From contig CAYVEB010000001.1 of the NCBI GenBank assembly GCA_964450645.1, forward strand, positions 62,001-126,000: a DNA stretch of 64,000 nucleotides, written 5' to 3'. This document shows positions 41,630-50,623 of the stretch, in pieces. The notes below the pieces were generated by a model. The model was given only the letters and a program-made list of their open reading frames with translations. It was not told the DNA's origin and did no database searches. Position numbers and translations under genes: made by a program. Numbering within the stretch: position 1 is the stretch's first letter; the number at the start of each line of letters is the position of its first letter. This stretch comes from JAKSPM01 sp964450645 (GTDB lineage Bacteria > Bacillota > Clostridia > Oscillospirales > Oscillospiraceae).

Positions 41630-43000
41630 TTACAGTCCCGGCCCGTCGTCCCGCAGGCGGCCCAGGGGCCGGTAGACCGTTAAATACATCGTGGTGAAGC
41701 AGGCCAGGCCGCCGATCAGCTGCGAGACCGCCTCGGCCACAAACACGCCCTTCGTCCCCATCCAAATTGGCAGAATCACCGTCAGCGGCGCGTTGATGAT
41801 GGCCTTACGGAGCAGCGAGAAGAACACCGACTGCTTCGCGCGCCCCAGGCCCACAAACACGCCCTGTCCCGCTATCTGCAGCGACATCAGAATAAACAAG
41901 CTGAAATAGATGCGCAGAGCCGGGATCCCGGCCTTTATAATTTCCGGGTCGCTCTTAAAGATGCGGATGAGCGCACCCGGAAACGCCATCGCCACCGCCC
42001 AGAACAGCGCGGCATAGGCCACCGTCACACCGACGCTGAATCGGATGGACTCACGAACCCGCGCGTATTTGCGCGCGCCGTAGTTATAGCCCTGCACCGG
42101 CTGGGAACCGTTGGTCAGTCCGTGTACCGGCATCAAGAACACCTCGCGCAGGGAATTGATAATGGTCATCACCCCAACGTATAGGTCTCCGCCGTAGCTC
42201 TGCAGCGTCGCGTTGCACACAATCTGCACCAGGCTGTTGGTCATGTTCACGAAGAAGCCGGACAGGCCCAGCGCCACGATCCGCTTTGTCCGCCTCCAGC
42301 TTAGGCGCAGGTTCGGCCAGCGCAGGCGCAGGATTGCCCGCTTTCCCGTCAAAAAGATCATCACCCACACCGCCGATAAAAACTGGGAGAAGATCGTGGC
42401 CAGGGCGGCGCCCTCCACACCCATGTCAAATATAAAGATCAAAATGGGATCCAGCACAATATTCACCACGGCCCCCAGCAAAACCGTCATCATACCGGTT
42501 CTGCCGAAGCCCTGGGAGTTGATAAACGGGTTCATCCCCAGGCTGATCATCACAAACAGCGTGCCGCACAGGTAGATGGTCATATAGCTGTTGGCATAGG
42601 GAAATGTGTCCTTGCTGGCGCCGAACAGATACAAAATTGGTTCCTTTAGAACCAGGAAAAAGGCCGTGATCACCGTCCCCAGCAACAGCAGCAGCACGAA
42701 CGCGTTGCCCATCACGCGCTCGGCCTCCTCATTGTTTCCCTTGCCGCGCTCAATTGAGCACAGGGGCGCGCCGCCGGTGCCGCATAGATTGGCGAAGCCC
42801 ATCATAATTGAAATAATCGGCATGGTCACGCCCAGCCCGGTCAGGGCCAGATTATTTTCCCCCGGAAGATGCCCTAAGTAGATGCGGTCAACGACGCTGT
42901 ACAGCACGTTGACCAGCTGCGCCGCCGTCATAGGCAGCGCAAGGGCCATGATGTTGCGCGGAATACTCCCCTTTGAAAAATCGTTTTCCGTCTGCGACAA
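41630..43000 (-). CDS. MATE-family efflux transporter
   Basis: A 456-residue protein with about twelve membrane helices in two homologous halves. The N-terminal segment IPRNIMALALPMTAAQLVNVLYSVVDRIYLG is typical of the NorM/DinF-like bacterial branch. It exchanges Na+ or H+ for organic cations. It lies 42 bp after hutH, so it may be cotranscribed with the histidine-degradation genes; a link to that pathway is not established. Confidence 0.92.
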   Translation of the reverse strand: MSQTENDFSKGSIPRNIMALALPMTAAQLVNVLYSVVDRIYLGHLPGENNLALTGLGVTMPIISIMMGFANLCGTGGAPLCSIERGKGNNEEAERVMGNAFVLLLLLGTVITAFFLVLKEPILYLFGASKDTFPYANSYMTIYLCGTLFVMISLGMNPFINSQGFGRTGMMTVLLGAVVNIVLDPILIFIFDMGVEGAALATIFSQFLSAVWVMIFLTGKRAILRLRWPNLRLSWRRTKRIVALGLSGFFVNMTNSLVQIVCNATLQSYGGDLYVGVMTIINSLREVFLMPVHGLTNGSQPVQGYNYGARKYARVRESIRFSVGVTVAYAALFWAVAMAFPGALIRIFKSDPEIIKAGIPALRIYFSLFILMSLQIAGQGVFVGLGRAKQSVFFSLLRKAIINAPLTVILPIWMGTKGVFVAEAVSQLIGGLACFTTMYLTVYRPLGRLRDDGPGL

Positions 43001-43042
43001 CGCAGGTTCCTCCTTATTTTTCTGGATCTTTCTCAGGATCCG

Positions 43043-44608
43043 CTATTCAAAATCCGGCACAAATTCTTGCGCCAGCGCCAGCAGCTCCCCGCTGCGCACC
43101 ATCTGTTCCACCGTCCGGGTGTCCGGCCACAGCTCGCGGTCAGTCTCGTAGAACGCCACCTTCTGCCGCACATGCCGGTACAGCGCCTCCAAAACAGGGG
43201 ACAGGCCTTGCCCGTGCTTCCCGATGCGCCGCCGGATGTCCACCGCCTGGCAGGCGGTGAGCAGCTCGTAGGCCAGCACCGAGCGGGTATTTTCCAGAAT
43301 GTCCCCGGCCTTGCGCGCCGCGGTGGTCCCCATAGACACAAAATCCTCCTGGTTCGCGGACGATGGAATGGAGTCCACGCTCGCCGGGTGCGAAAGCACC
43401 TTGTTCTCCGAAACCATGGAGGCCGCCGTGTACTGCACGATCATAAAGCCGCTGTTCACGCCCTGCTCCGTCGTCAAGAACGGGGTCAGCCCGTTGGAGA
43501 GGGCGGCGTTAACCATGCGCTCGATGCGCCGTTCGGAGATGCTGGCCAGCTCCGCGCACGCGATGCCCAAAAAGTCAAAGGGCAGCGCCATCGGCTCGCC
43601 GTGGAAATTGCCGCCGGAAATGACGGCCTCGTCCTCCGGGAACATCAGCGGATTGTCGGTGACGGCGTTCAGCTCGATCTCCACCTTGGCCCGGATAAAT
43701 TCCAGCGCGTCGCGCACCGCGCCGTGTACCTGCGGAATGCAGCGCAGCGCGTAGGCGTCCTGCACGCGGTCGCCCTGCGCGTTTTCCAGAATTTCGCACC
43801 CCTGCGTCAGGCGGCGCAGATTGCGCGCCACCTGGATCTGGCCCAGCTGCCCCCGCGCGGTGTGCAGCCGCTCCTGGAAGGCGTCGAGCTGGGCGGTCAG
43901 GGCCGTCAGCGACAGCGACGCGATCAGATCTGCCAGCTTCGCCGCGCACAGCGTATCATACAGGTGCAGCGCGCCGACGCTCGTCATGGCGCATGTTCCG
44001 TTGGTGATGCCCAGCCCCTCCTTGCTCACCAGCGTTTCAAGCGGGTGCAGCCCCGCCCGCCGCATGGCCTCGCCGCCGGGCAGACGCTCCGAGCGATAAA
44101 ACGCCTCGCCTCTGCCCAGCAAAACCAGTCCCATATGGGACAGCGGCGCCAGATCTCCGGACGCGCCCAGCGAGCCTTTTTGCGGCACAACCGGCGTCAC
44201 GCCCCGGTTCAGCATCTCCACCAGCAGCTCCACCAGCACCGGGCGCACGCCGCTCAGACCCGCGCACAGCGCGTTGGCCCGCAGGAGCATCATGCCGCGC
44301 ACGGCCTCCTCGGAATACGGCGCGCCGGTTCCTGCACAATGGCTGAGGATGAGATTGGTCGAAAGGGCGCTGCTCATCTCCTCAGGGACGGCGACGGCGG
44401 CAAAATCGCCGAAGCCGGTGGTAATCCCATAGGCGACGCGGTGTTCCTCTCCAATTTTCTCCGCCAGCGCCCGCGAGCGGCGCATGGCCTGCACCGCCTC
44501 CGGCGCGACGGACACCTTGGCCCCGCAGCGGGCCACGGCGACGAGTTGTTCCAGATTTAAATGATGGCCGTCCAGCACGACGGCGGAAATATGTGCAGGA
44601 TCCTGCAT
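43043..44608 (-). CDS. hutH: Histidine ammonia-lyase
   Basis: A 521-residue enzyme that converts L-histidine to urocanate and ammonia. The A149-S150-G151 triad in GSLGASGDLAPLSH forms the MIO cofactor by self-cyclisation. YGITTGFGDFA near 60-70 supplies the catalytic Tyr, and the C-terminal SIPSSANQEDFVSMG region is present. Length is normal. It lies 42 bp after hutI, third in the hutU-hutI-hutH operon. Confidence 0.97.
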   Translation of the reverse strand: MQDPAHISAVVLDGHHLNLEQLVAVARCGAKVSVAPEAVQAMRRSRALAEKIGEEHRVAYGITTGFGDFAAVAVPEEMSSALSTNLILSHCAGTGAPYSEEAVRGMMLLRANALCAGLSGVRPVLVELLVEMLNRGVTPVVPQKGSLGASGDLAPLSHMGLVLLGRGEAFYRSERLPGGEAMRRAGLHPLETLVSKEGLGITNGTCAMTSVGALHLYDTLCAAKLADLIASLSLTALTAQLDAFQERLHTARGQLGQIQVARNLRRLTQGCEILENAQGDRVQDAYALRCIPQVHGAVRDALEFIRAKVEIELNAVTDNPLMFPEDEAVISGGNFHGEPMALPFDFLGIACAELASISERRIERMVNAALSNGLTPFLTTEQGVNSGFMIVQYTAASMVSENKVLSHPASVDSIPSSANQEDFVSMGTTAARKAGDILENTRSVLAYELLTACQAVDIRRRIGKHGQGLSPVLEALYRHVRQKVAFYETDRELWPDTRTVEQMVRSGELLALAQEFVPDFE

Positions 44609-44650
44609 AGGGGATTGCTCCTCTCTCCGGCGACAGCCGGAAACATTTTT

Positions 44651-45874
44651 TTATTTTTGGAAGACTGCGCCGCGCTTGACCACGGCGGCAGCCAGGTTGC
44701 TGCCCATCCGGTAGCAAAGATAGTCCAGATCGGGCGCGTCCCAGACGACCAAATCGCCCAGTTTTCCCGGCTCCACAGAGCCGACGCTCCGCGCCATGCC
44801 GATGGCGGCGGCCGCGTTGAGCGTGACGGCCGTCAAGACCTCCTCAGGCGTGAGGCGGTATTTTAGGCAGCCGAGATTGATCACAAGCTGCAAATTCAGG
44901 CAGGGACACGATCCGGGATTGAAGTCCGTCGCCAGCGCCACCGGCACGCCCGCGCGAACCATCTCCCGCGCGGGCGCGAAGGGCGCGCCGAGATAAAAGC
45001 TGGTGGCGGGGAGCAGACAGGCGATCGTCCCGCCGCCGGCCATGGCGGCGATGCCCTCCGGCGGGCAGACGATCAAGTGCTCGGCGGAAACGGCGCCCAA
45101 TTCCCCGGCCAGGACGGATCCGCCGATCGGTTCTATCTCGTCGGCATGGATCTTTGGCAAAAGGCCATAGCGCTTGCCGCAGGCCAGAATTTCGCGCGCT
45201 TCGCTGACGGTAAACACCCCTGTCTCGCAGAACACGTCGCAGAATTTTGCCAGTCCTTCCTCCGCGACGGCGGGAATCATCTCCTCGCACAGCAAGCGCA
45301 CATAGTCCTCCCGCCGCTGACTGTACGCTTCCGGCACCGCGTGCGCGCCCAGAAACGTCGCCACCAGATCGACCGGGTGGCGCACATTCAGCGCCCGGAT
45401 TGCGCGCAGCTGCTTACACTCGTCAGCCACGGACAATCCGTAGCCGCTCTTTGCCTCGCACGTCGTCGTGCCGAAGCGCAGCATCTCGTCGAGTGCCAGC
45501 GCGGCCTTGGCCTCCAGCTCCTCCTGCGAACAGGCGCGGGTCGCCGCGACGGTGGATAAGATGCCGCCGCCGCGCGCCAAAATCTCCAGGTACGGCACGC
45601 CGTGCAGCTTCAGCCCCAGCTCATTTTGCCGCCAGCCGCCAAAGATCAGGTGCGTATGCGCGTCCACCAGTCCCGGCGTCACCAGCCGTCCGCCGGCGTC
45701 CAGCGCGGGAAGGCCGGCGGGCGGTTTCCCCGTGCCAATTTCAGCGATCAAACCGTCCTGGATCCGCACCCAAGCGTCCTTGCGCGTCTGGATTGCGCCC
45801 TGCCGCGCGCCGCCCTGGGCGGCGTTTCCCACGGGCGTCGCCAGAACGCCGATGTTCGTGACCAGCAGATTCAT
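44651..45874 (-). CDS. hutI: Imidazolonepropionase
   Basis: A 407-residue amidohydrolase that opens imidazolone propionate to N-formimino-L-glutamate. The metal ligands are in VDAHTHLIFGG, IHADEIEPIGG, a later His in SAEHLIVC and LATDFNPGS. Its ATG at 45874 overlaps the hutU stop by 4 nt; an extended frame upstream is antisense-like and inside hutU. It is step three of the pathway. Confidence 0.96.
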   Translation of the reverse strand: MNLLVTNIGVLATPVGNAAQGGARQGAIQTRKDAWVRIQDGLIAEIGTGKPPAGLPALDAGGRLVTPGLVDAHTHLIFGGWRQNELGLKLHGVPYLEILARGGGILSTVAATRACSQEELEAKAALALDEMLRFGTTTCEAKSGYGLSVADECKQLRAIRALNVRHPVDLVATFLGAHAVPEAYSQRREDYVRLLCEEMIPAVAEEGLAKFCDVFCETGVFTVSEAREILACGKRYGLLPKIHADEIEPIGGSVLAGELGAVSAEHLIVCPPEGIAAMAGGGTIACLLPATSFYLGAPFAPAREMVRAGVPVALATDFNPGSCPCLNLQLVINLGCLKYRLTPEEVLTAVTLNAAAAIGMARSVGSVEPGKLGDLVVWDAPDLDYLCYRMGSNLAAAVVKRGAVFQK

Positions 45875-47892
45875 TTCTTCATACTCCTGACGGCTTCCTC
45901 CACCACCGCGTCGTCGGCCAGATACGGCAGCGTGATGTGGTCTTTCCCCGCGTAGAGCTTGTTGTACTCCGCCGCCGTCGCCAGCGCGTTGGGATTCCGC
46001 GCCCAGGCCCGGCGCGACACGCCCACCATGGTGTCCCACGGCATAGCCATCCGCAAAATGGTATCCACCCGCTCCGAACCGTCGAGTACCATTCCGAATC
46101 CGCCGTTGATGGCCTTGCCGACGCCTACGCCGCCGCCGTTGTGCAGGGCGACCAGGCTCATGCCCCGGGCGGCGTTGCCCGCGAAGCACTGGGCCGCCAT
46201 GTCCGCCATGATGTTGGAGCCGTCTTTGATGTTGGAAGTCTCGCGGAACGGGGAGTCCGTCCCGCCGGTGTCGTGGTGGTCGCGGCCCAGCATCACCGGG
46301 CCGATCTCGCCGTTGCGCACCATCTCGTTAAATTTCAAGGCAATATTCAGCCGCCCCATGGCGTCTTGATAGAGGATGCGGCACTGGGTGCCGACCACCA
46401 GTTTGTTCTTTTTTGCGTCGCGCACCCACACATAGTTATCATAGTCCTGATAGCGCCGGTTGTGCGCCAAAATGTATTCCGCGGCCGCTGCGTCGGTCTT
46501 ATCCAAGTCCTCCGGATTCCGTGACAGGCAGCACCAGCGGAACGGGCCGTAACCGAAGTCAAACAGGCACGGGCCGAGGATGTCCTCCACATAGGACGGA
46601 AACACGAACCCGTCCAGATCGTTTTCGCCGTTTTTGCACACCTCCCGCACGCCCGCGTCGAACACGGCCTTGAGGAAGCTGTTTCCGTAGTCGAAGAAAT
46701 AGGTTCCCTTCTCATGGAAGCGGCAAATCAGTGCGTAGTGGCGGCGCAGGCTCTGATCGACCAGCCTATGGAAGCGCTCCGGATCGCTGGCCAGCAGTTC
46801 GGTACGCTGTTCAAAGGTCAGCCCCTGCGGGCAGTAGCCGCCGTCGTAGGGCACATGGCAGGAGGTCTGGTCGGTCAGCAGATCCACATGGACGTCCTTT
46901 TCCAGAAGATACTCCAGCAGATCCACCACGTTGCCGTGGTAGGCGATGGCGCAGGGTGTCTTCTGCGCCAAATGGCGCCGCGCAATCGCCAGCGCCTCGT
47001 CCAGATTATCGGTCTTTTCGCTGACCCATCCCTGGGTATAGCGCGTCATCAGGCGCGACGCGTCCACCTCCGCGATGATGGCCACCGCGCCCGCGATCTC
47101 GGCCGCTTTGCCCTGCGCGCCGCTCATGCCGCCCAGCCCCGCCGAGACGAACAGCCGCCCGGCCAGGTTGCCGTCCTCCGGAATGCCCAGTTTCAGGCGC
47201 CCGGCGTTGAGCAGCGTGTTGAACGTGCCGTGGACAATTCCCTGCGGACCAATGTACATCCAGCCGCCGGCGGTCATCTGCCCGTAGTTGGCCACGCCCA
47301 GCGCGGCGGCACGGTTAAAGTTTTTCTGGTCGTCAAAGCTCCCAACCATCAAGCCGTTCGTGATGATGCAGCGCGGCGCCAGCTTGTGGGAGTGGAACAG
47401 CCCCAGCGGATGTCCGGAGGCGACCACCAGCGTCTGCTCGTCGGTCATCACTTCGAGATATTTTTTGATCAAGCGGTACTGCATCCAGTTCTGGCAGACC
47501 TGCCCGGTCTCACCGTAGGTGACCAGCTCATAGGGATACAGCGCCACGTCGAAATCCAGGTTGTTGTCAATCATCACCTGGAACGCCTTGGCCTCCACGC
47601 ACTTGCCCTTATATTCTTCGATCGGCTTGCCGTACAGCCGGCCTGCGGGACGGAACCGGTAGCCGTAGATGCGGCCGTGCTCGGCCAGCTCCTGGGCGAA
47701 TTCCTTGGCCATCTGTGCGTGGTGGTCGGGATGGATGTAGCGCAGCGCGTTGCGGATCGCCAGCGCCTTGTCCTGTTCGCTCAGCTGCGATTCGCGGCGC
47801 GGCGCGCGGCGGCATCCCTCCACAAACGCGGGGTACTCCGGCAGCTCGTAATCGAGCTGAATGGTCATTGCCTTTTCCACAGTGCTGTTCAT
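45871..47892 (-). CDS. hutU: Urocanate hydratase (long form)
   Basis: A 673-residue NAD+-dependent enzyme that hydrates urocanate to imidazolone propionate. It has MTAGGWMYIGPQGIVHGT, SAGLGGMSGAQGKAAEIAG and ISRNPEDL-like blocks of the family, here CLSRNPEDLDK. It is about 120 residues longer than the classical 550-residue enzyme and matches the long clade found in Clostridia and Bacteroidetes. It is the first gene of the hut operon. Confidence 0.96.
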   Translation of the reverse strand: MNSTVEKAMTIQLDYELPEYPAFVEGCRRAPRRESQLSEQDKALAIRNALRYIHPDHHAQMAKEFAQELAEHGRIYGYRFRPAGRLYGKPIEEYKGKCVEAKAFQVMIDNNLDFDVALYPYELVTYGETGQVCQNWMQYRLIKKYLEVMTDEQTLVVASGHPLGLFHSHKLAPRCIITNGLMVGSFDDQKNFNRAAALGVANYGQMTAGGWMYIGPQGIVHGTFNTLLNAGRLKLGIPEDGNLAGRLFVSAGLGGMSGAQGKAAEIAGAVAIIAEVDASRLMTRYTQGWVSEKTDNLDEALAIARRHLAQKTPCAIAYHGNVVDLLEYLLEKDVHVDLLTDQTSCHVPYDGGYCPQGLTFEQRTELLASDPERFHRLVDQSLRRHYALICRFHEKGTYFFDYGNSFLKAVFDAGVREVCKNGENDLDGFVFPSYVEDILGPCLFDFGYGPFRWCCLSRNPEDLDKTDAAAAEYILAHNRRYQDYDNYVWVRDAKKNKLVVGTQCRILYQDAMGRLNIALKFNEMVRNGEIGPVMLGRDHHDTGGTDSPFRETSNIKDGSNIMADMAAQCFAGNAARGMSLVALHNGGGVGVGKAINGGFGMVLDGSERVDTILRMAMPWDTMVGVSRRAWARNPNALATAAEYNKLYAGKDHITLPYLADDAVVEEAVRSMKK

Positions 47893-47930
47893 AAAAATTA
47901 CGCTCCTTACAATTACATTTATTCAATTTT

Positions 47931-47959
47931 ATTTTACATGAAATTCCGCCAAATGAAAA
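47931..47959 (-). promoter_or_regulatory. Candidate hut operon promoter
   Basis: On the minus strand TTTTCA (47954-47959) and TAAAAT (47931-47936) are 17 nt apart, 39 bp before the hutU start. AAGGAGCG is the ribosome-binding site. Confidence 0.5.
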
Positions 47960-47999
47960 GCCCCAATTTGTGAAATTCTGTTCTGCCGGCAATTGGCCC

Positions 48000-48028
48000 T
48001 TGCCAAACACCGCCAGCGCTGATACAAT
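48000..48028 (+). promoter_or_regulatory. Candidate ftcD-fchA operon promoter
   Basis: TTGCCA (48000-48005) and TACAAT (48023-48028) are separated by 17 nt, 49 bp before the ftcD ATG. The promoter is divergent from that of hutU. Confidence 0.6.
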
Positions 48029-48077
48029 GAAAGCGACCGGGTGTAAACCCGGAAACAGGAAACGGAGGAATTGCCAA

Positions 48078-48989
48078 ATGGCAAGGTTAATCGAGTGTAT
48101 ACCCAATTTCAGCGTCAGCAAAGAGCGCGACGAGGCGGTCTATCAGGGGCTTGTCGACGTAGCGGCGCGCCTGCCCGGTTGTTCTTTGCTCGACGCGCAG
48201 TCCGACGGCAACCACAACCGCTGTGTTTTTACCATCGTCGGCTCCCCGGAGGGGATCGAGGAGGGCGCGTTCCGCCTTTGCAAGCGGGCCGCCGAGACCA
48301 TCGACATGACCCGCCACCATGGGCAGCATCCCCGCATGGGCGCGACGGACGTCATCCCCTTCGTCCCCGCCATGGACGTGAGCCTGCAAGAATGTGTCGA
48401 CCTGTCCAAGCGCGTGGCGCGGCGCGTTTGGGACGAGCTGCGCATCCCCTCTTTTTTATACGAGGACTCTGCCAGCGTGCCCGCGCGGCGCAATCTGGCA
48501 GCCTGCCGCAAGGGGCAGTTCGAGGGGATGCCGGAAAAGCTGCTGCTGCCCGAATGGGCGCCCGACTACGGCGAGCGGAAAATCCATCCCACCGCCGGTA
48601 TCACCGCCATCGGCGCGCGGATGCCGCTGGTGGCCTATAATGTGAACCTGGACACGTCAGACCTGACGGTCGCGAACAAAATTGCCGCGGCCATCCGCGG
48701 CTCCTCCGGGGGCTTTCAATATTGCAAGGCCATCGGCGTAATGCTGCGGGAACGGAACATCGCCCAGGTTTCCATGAACATGGTCAATTGCGACGGCACC
48801 CCGATCTACTACGTATTTGAGATGATCCGCGCCCTGGCCGACCGCTACGGCGTGCGCATCCTCGGCTCGGAGATTGTCGGCCTGACGCCCGCCAAGGCGC
48901 TGCTCGACTGCGCGGAGTATTATCTGAAGCTGGAAAATTTTGACTGCCGCAAGCAGGTCATGGAATATCATTTTATCGGGATGGAATGA
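48078..48989 (+). CDS. ftcD: Glutamate formimidoyltransferase
   Basis: A 303-residue enzyme that moves the formimino group from formiminoglutamate to tetrahydrofolate, releasing glutamate. It opens ARLIECIPNFSVSKERD and has the active-site HHGQHPRMGATDVIPFVP block. Only the transferase domain is present; the deaminase domain, fused in animals, is encoded separately next. ACGGAGGAA precedes the ATG. It completes the hut pathway from the divergent operon. Confidence 0.95.
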   Translation: MARLIECIPNFSVSKERDEAVYQGLVDVAARLPGCSLLDAQSDGNHNRCVFTIVGSPEGIEEGAFRLCKRAAETIDMTRHHGQHPRMGATDVIPFVPAMDVSLQECVDLSKRVARRVWDELRIPSFLYEDSASVPARRNLAACRKGQFEGMPEKLLLPEWAPDYGERKIHPTAGITAIGARMPLVAYNVNLDTSDLTVANKIAAAIRGSSGGFQYCKAIGVMLRERNIAQVSMNMVNCDGTPIYYVFEMIRALADRYGVRILGSEIVGLTPAKALLDCAEYYLKLENFDCRKQVMEYHFIGME

Positions 48990-49636
48990 GTATGGAAGAA
49001 ACGGCACTATCCCAACTCCGCCTTTCGGACTTCACCGGCCTTCTAGCCTCCGACGCGCCGGCGCCCGGCGGCGGCTCCACGGCGGCTCTGGAGGGCGCCC
49101 TTGGCGCGGCCTTGACGGCCATGGTCTGCGCCCTGACCGAGGGCAGAAAAAAATACGCCGCCTCGCAGGCGCTCGTCTCCGCGACCCGCGCCAAGGCCCA
49201 GGCGCTGCAAGCGCAATTTCTCAAGGTCATGGAGCGCGACACGCGGGCGTTTCAAGCCGTCAGCGCTGTCTTCGCCATGCCGAAGCAGACCCCTGCCGAG
49301 AGATCCGCCCGCGCCGAGGCCATGGAGCAGGCGCTGCGCGGCTGCATTGAAACGCCCCTGGAGATGATGGAGCTGTCGGCCCAAGCCCTGGAGCTGGCCG
49401 CGGCGCTGCCGGGCGGCTACAATACCGGCGCCGCCAGCGACTTGGGCGTTGCAGCGCTGTCGCTGGGCGCGGCCGTGCGGGGCGCGTGGCTCAACGTCCG
49501 CATCAACACCGCCGCACTGGCGGATCGGGCGTTTGCCGGGGTCTGCAACCAAAAGGGCCAAGCGCTGCTTGACCGCGCGCTGCCGCTCTGCGAGCAAATC
49601 TACCAGGCCGTCCTGCGCCAGATTGACGCATCCTGA
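48986..49636 (+). CDS. fchA: Formimidoyl-THF cyclodeaminase (FchA-like)
   Basis: A 216-residue, all-helical protein of the cyclodeaminase/cyclohydrolase family. The N-terminal APAPGGGSTAALEGALGAAL loop binds the folate substrate. It would convert 5-formimino-THF to 5,10-methenyl-THF with release of ammonia. The ATG at 48986 overlaps the ftcD stop (ATGA); a second ATG at 48992 is possible. It is tightly coupled to ftcD. Confidence 0.92.
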   Translation: MSMEETALSQLRLSDFTGLLASDAPAPGGGSTAALEGALGAALTAMVCALTEGRKKYAASQALVSATRAKAQALQAQFLKVMERDTRAFQAVSAVFAMPKQTPAERSARAEAMEQALRGCIETPLEMMELSAQALELAAALPGGYNTGAASDLGVAALSLGAAVRGAWLNVRINTAALADRAFAGVCNQKGQALLDRALPLCEQIYQAVLRQIDAS

Positions 49637-49706
49637 CCTCGAAGACCCCGTTTTTTTTGCACGCCTAAAGCGCCCGCCGCATAGCATGGTGCGAGGGGGC
49701 GAGCCA

Positions 49707-50189
49707 ATGCGAAACATCCCTTATGACCGTTCCGCCGCGGTGGCCTATGCGCGAGCGTGGGCGCTGGGGCGGAACCCGGCTTATTATGACTTTGAAAAAA
49801 TCGGCGGAGACTGCACCAATTTTGCCTCACAGTGCATTTTCGCCGGCGCGCGCACGATGAATTTTACGCCGGTCACGGGGTGGTACTACCGCACCAGCTC
49901 CGCGCGTACCGCTTCCTGGTGCGGTGTTGCGTATCTGTACAAATTCCTCATGAGCAACCGGGGCCCCGGCCCATACGCGCGCCTTGTTGCGCAGCGGCAG
50001 GCCGCGCCCGGGGACATTGTCCAGCTCGGCCGGTGGAACGGCGTATTTTACCACACCTCTGTGATCCTCTCCGCTGACCCTGTAATTCTGGTCGCGGCCC
50101 ACTCCGACGACTCGCTGGACCGTCCGCTCTCGTCCTACAACTACGACGTTGCCCGCTTCGTCCACATTGACGGCGTGCGGGCGGAATAG
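49707..50189 (+). CDS. Amidase-domain protein (Amidase_6)
   Basis: A 160-residue protein with the pattern YDRSAAVAYARAWALGRNP followed by GGDCTNFASQC, where the Cys is the likely nucleophile, and a late YHTSVIL with the catalytic His. This NlpC/P60-like fold often acts on cell-wall peptides, but there is no signal peptide here. The ATG at 49707 has an AGGGGG site; an ATG at 49686 is possible. It lies 70 bp after fchA. Confidence 0.85.
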   Translation: MRNIPYDRSAAVAYARAWALGRNPAYYDFEKIGGDCTNFASQCIFAGARTMNFTPVTGWYYRTSSARTASWCGVAYLYKFLMSNRGPGPYARLVAQRQAAPGDIVQLGRWNGVFYHTSVILSADPVILVAAHSDDSLDRPLSSYNYDVARFVHIDGVRAE

Positions 50190-50230
50190 TCCCCAACGGC
50201 GTGGGTTTCACTTTGTTCCCAACACGCTGA

Positions 50231-50264
50231 CCGCCGCAAGGCAATCCCTTGCGGCGGCGATCTT
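50231..50264. terminator. Hairpin between convergent genes
   Basis: CCGCCGCAAGG (50231-50241) and CCTTGCGGCGG (50247-50257) form an 11-bp stem with a 5-nt loop, followed by CGATCTTT on the plus strand. The U-tract is weak. Confidence 0.45.
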
Positions 50265-50269
50265 TATCA

Positions 50270-50608
50270 TCAGGCGAAACCGCCAAGCGGTCTTCCCGCC
50301 AGCACATGGAAGTGCAGATGCGGCACCGTCTGTCCGGCATCCGCGCCGCAGTTGGCCACAACCCTGTAACCGCCCGTCAGCTTCAACTCCTCGGCCAGCT
50401 TGGCAATTACCGCGTAGATGTGGCCGATCAGGGCCTCGTGCGTCTGGCGCACCTCGTTCACCGAGGCAATGTGCCGCTTGGGCACCACCAGGAAATGCGT
50501 CGGGGCCATCGGCTGGATGTCGTAAAACGCATAGCACAGATCGTCCTCATACACCTTGTTCGACGGGATCTCTCCCGCGATGATTTTACAAAACAAACAC
50601 TCGTCCAC
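50270..50608 (-). CDS. HIT-family nucleotide hydrolase/transferase
   Basis: A 112-residue HINT-like protein. It opens with CLFCKIIAGEIPSNKVYED and has the histidine triad HLHFHVL near the C-terminus. Such enzymes hydrolyse AMP-linked phosphoramidates such as aminoacyl-AMP. A GTG at 50608 is the start, with GGAGG 8 nt upstream. It lies 15 bp after alaS, so cotranscription is likely. Confidence 0.93.
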   Translation of the reverse strand: MDECLFCKIIAGEIPSNKVYEDDLCYAFYDIQPMAPTHFLVVPKRHIASVNEVRQTHEALIGHIYAVIAKLAEELKLTGGYRVVANCGADAGQTVPHLHFHVLAGRPLGGFA

Positions 50609-50623
50609 CCAATTTTCCTCCAA

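Noticed and set aside
43067..44560. 497-codon open frame opposite hutH
   Set aside because: Arg/His/Gln-rich translation typical of the antisense frame of a GC-rich gene; no start signal.
46714..47973. 419-codon open frame opposite hutU
   Set aside because: Antisense shadow of a strongly conserved enzyme; it runs into the hut promoter region and has no recognisable domain.
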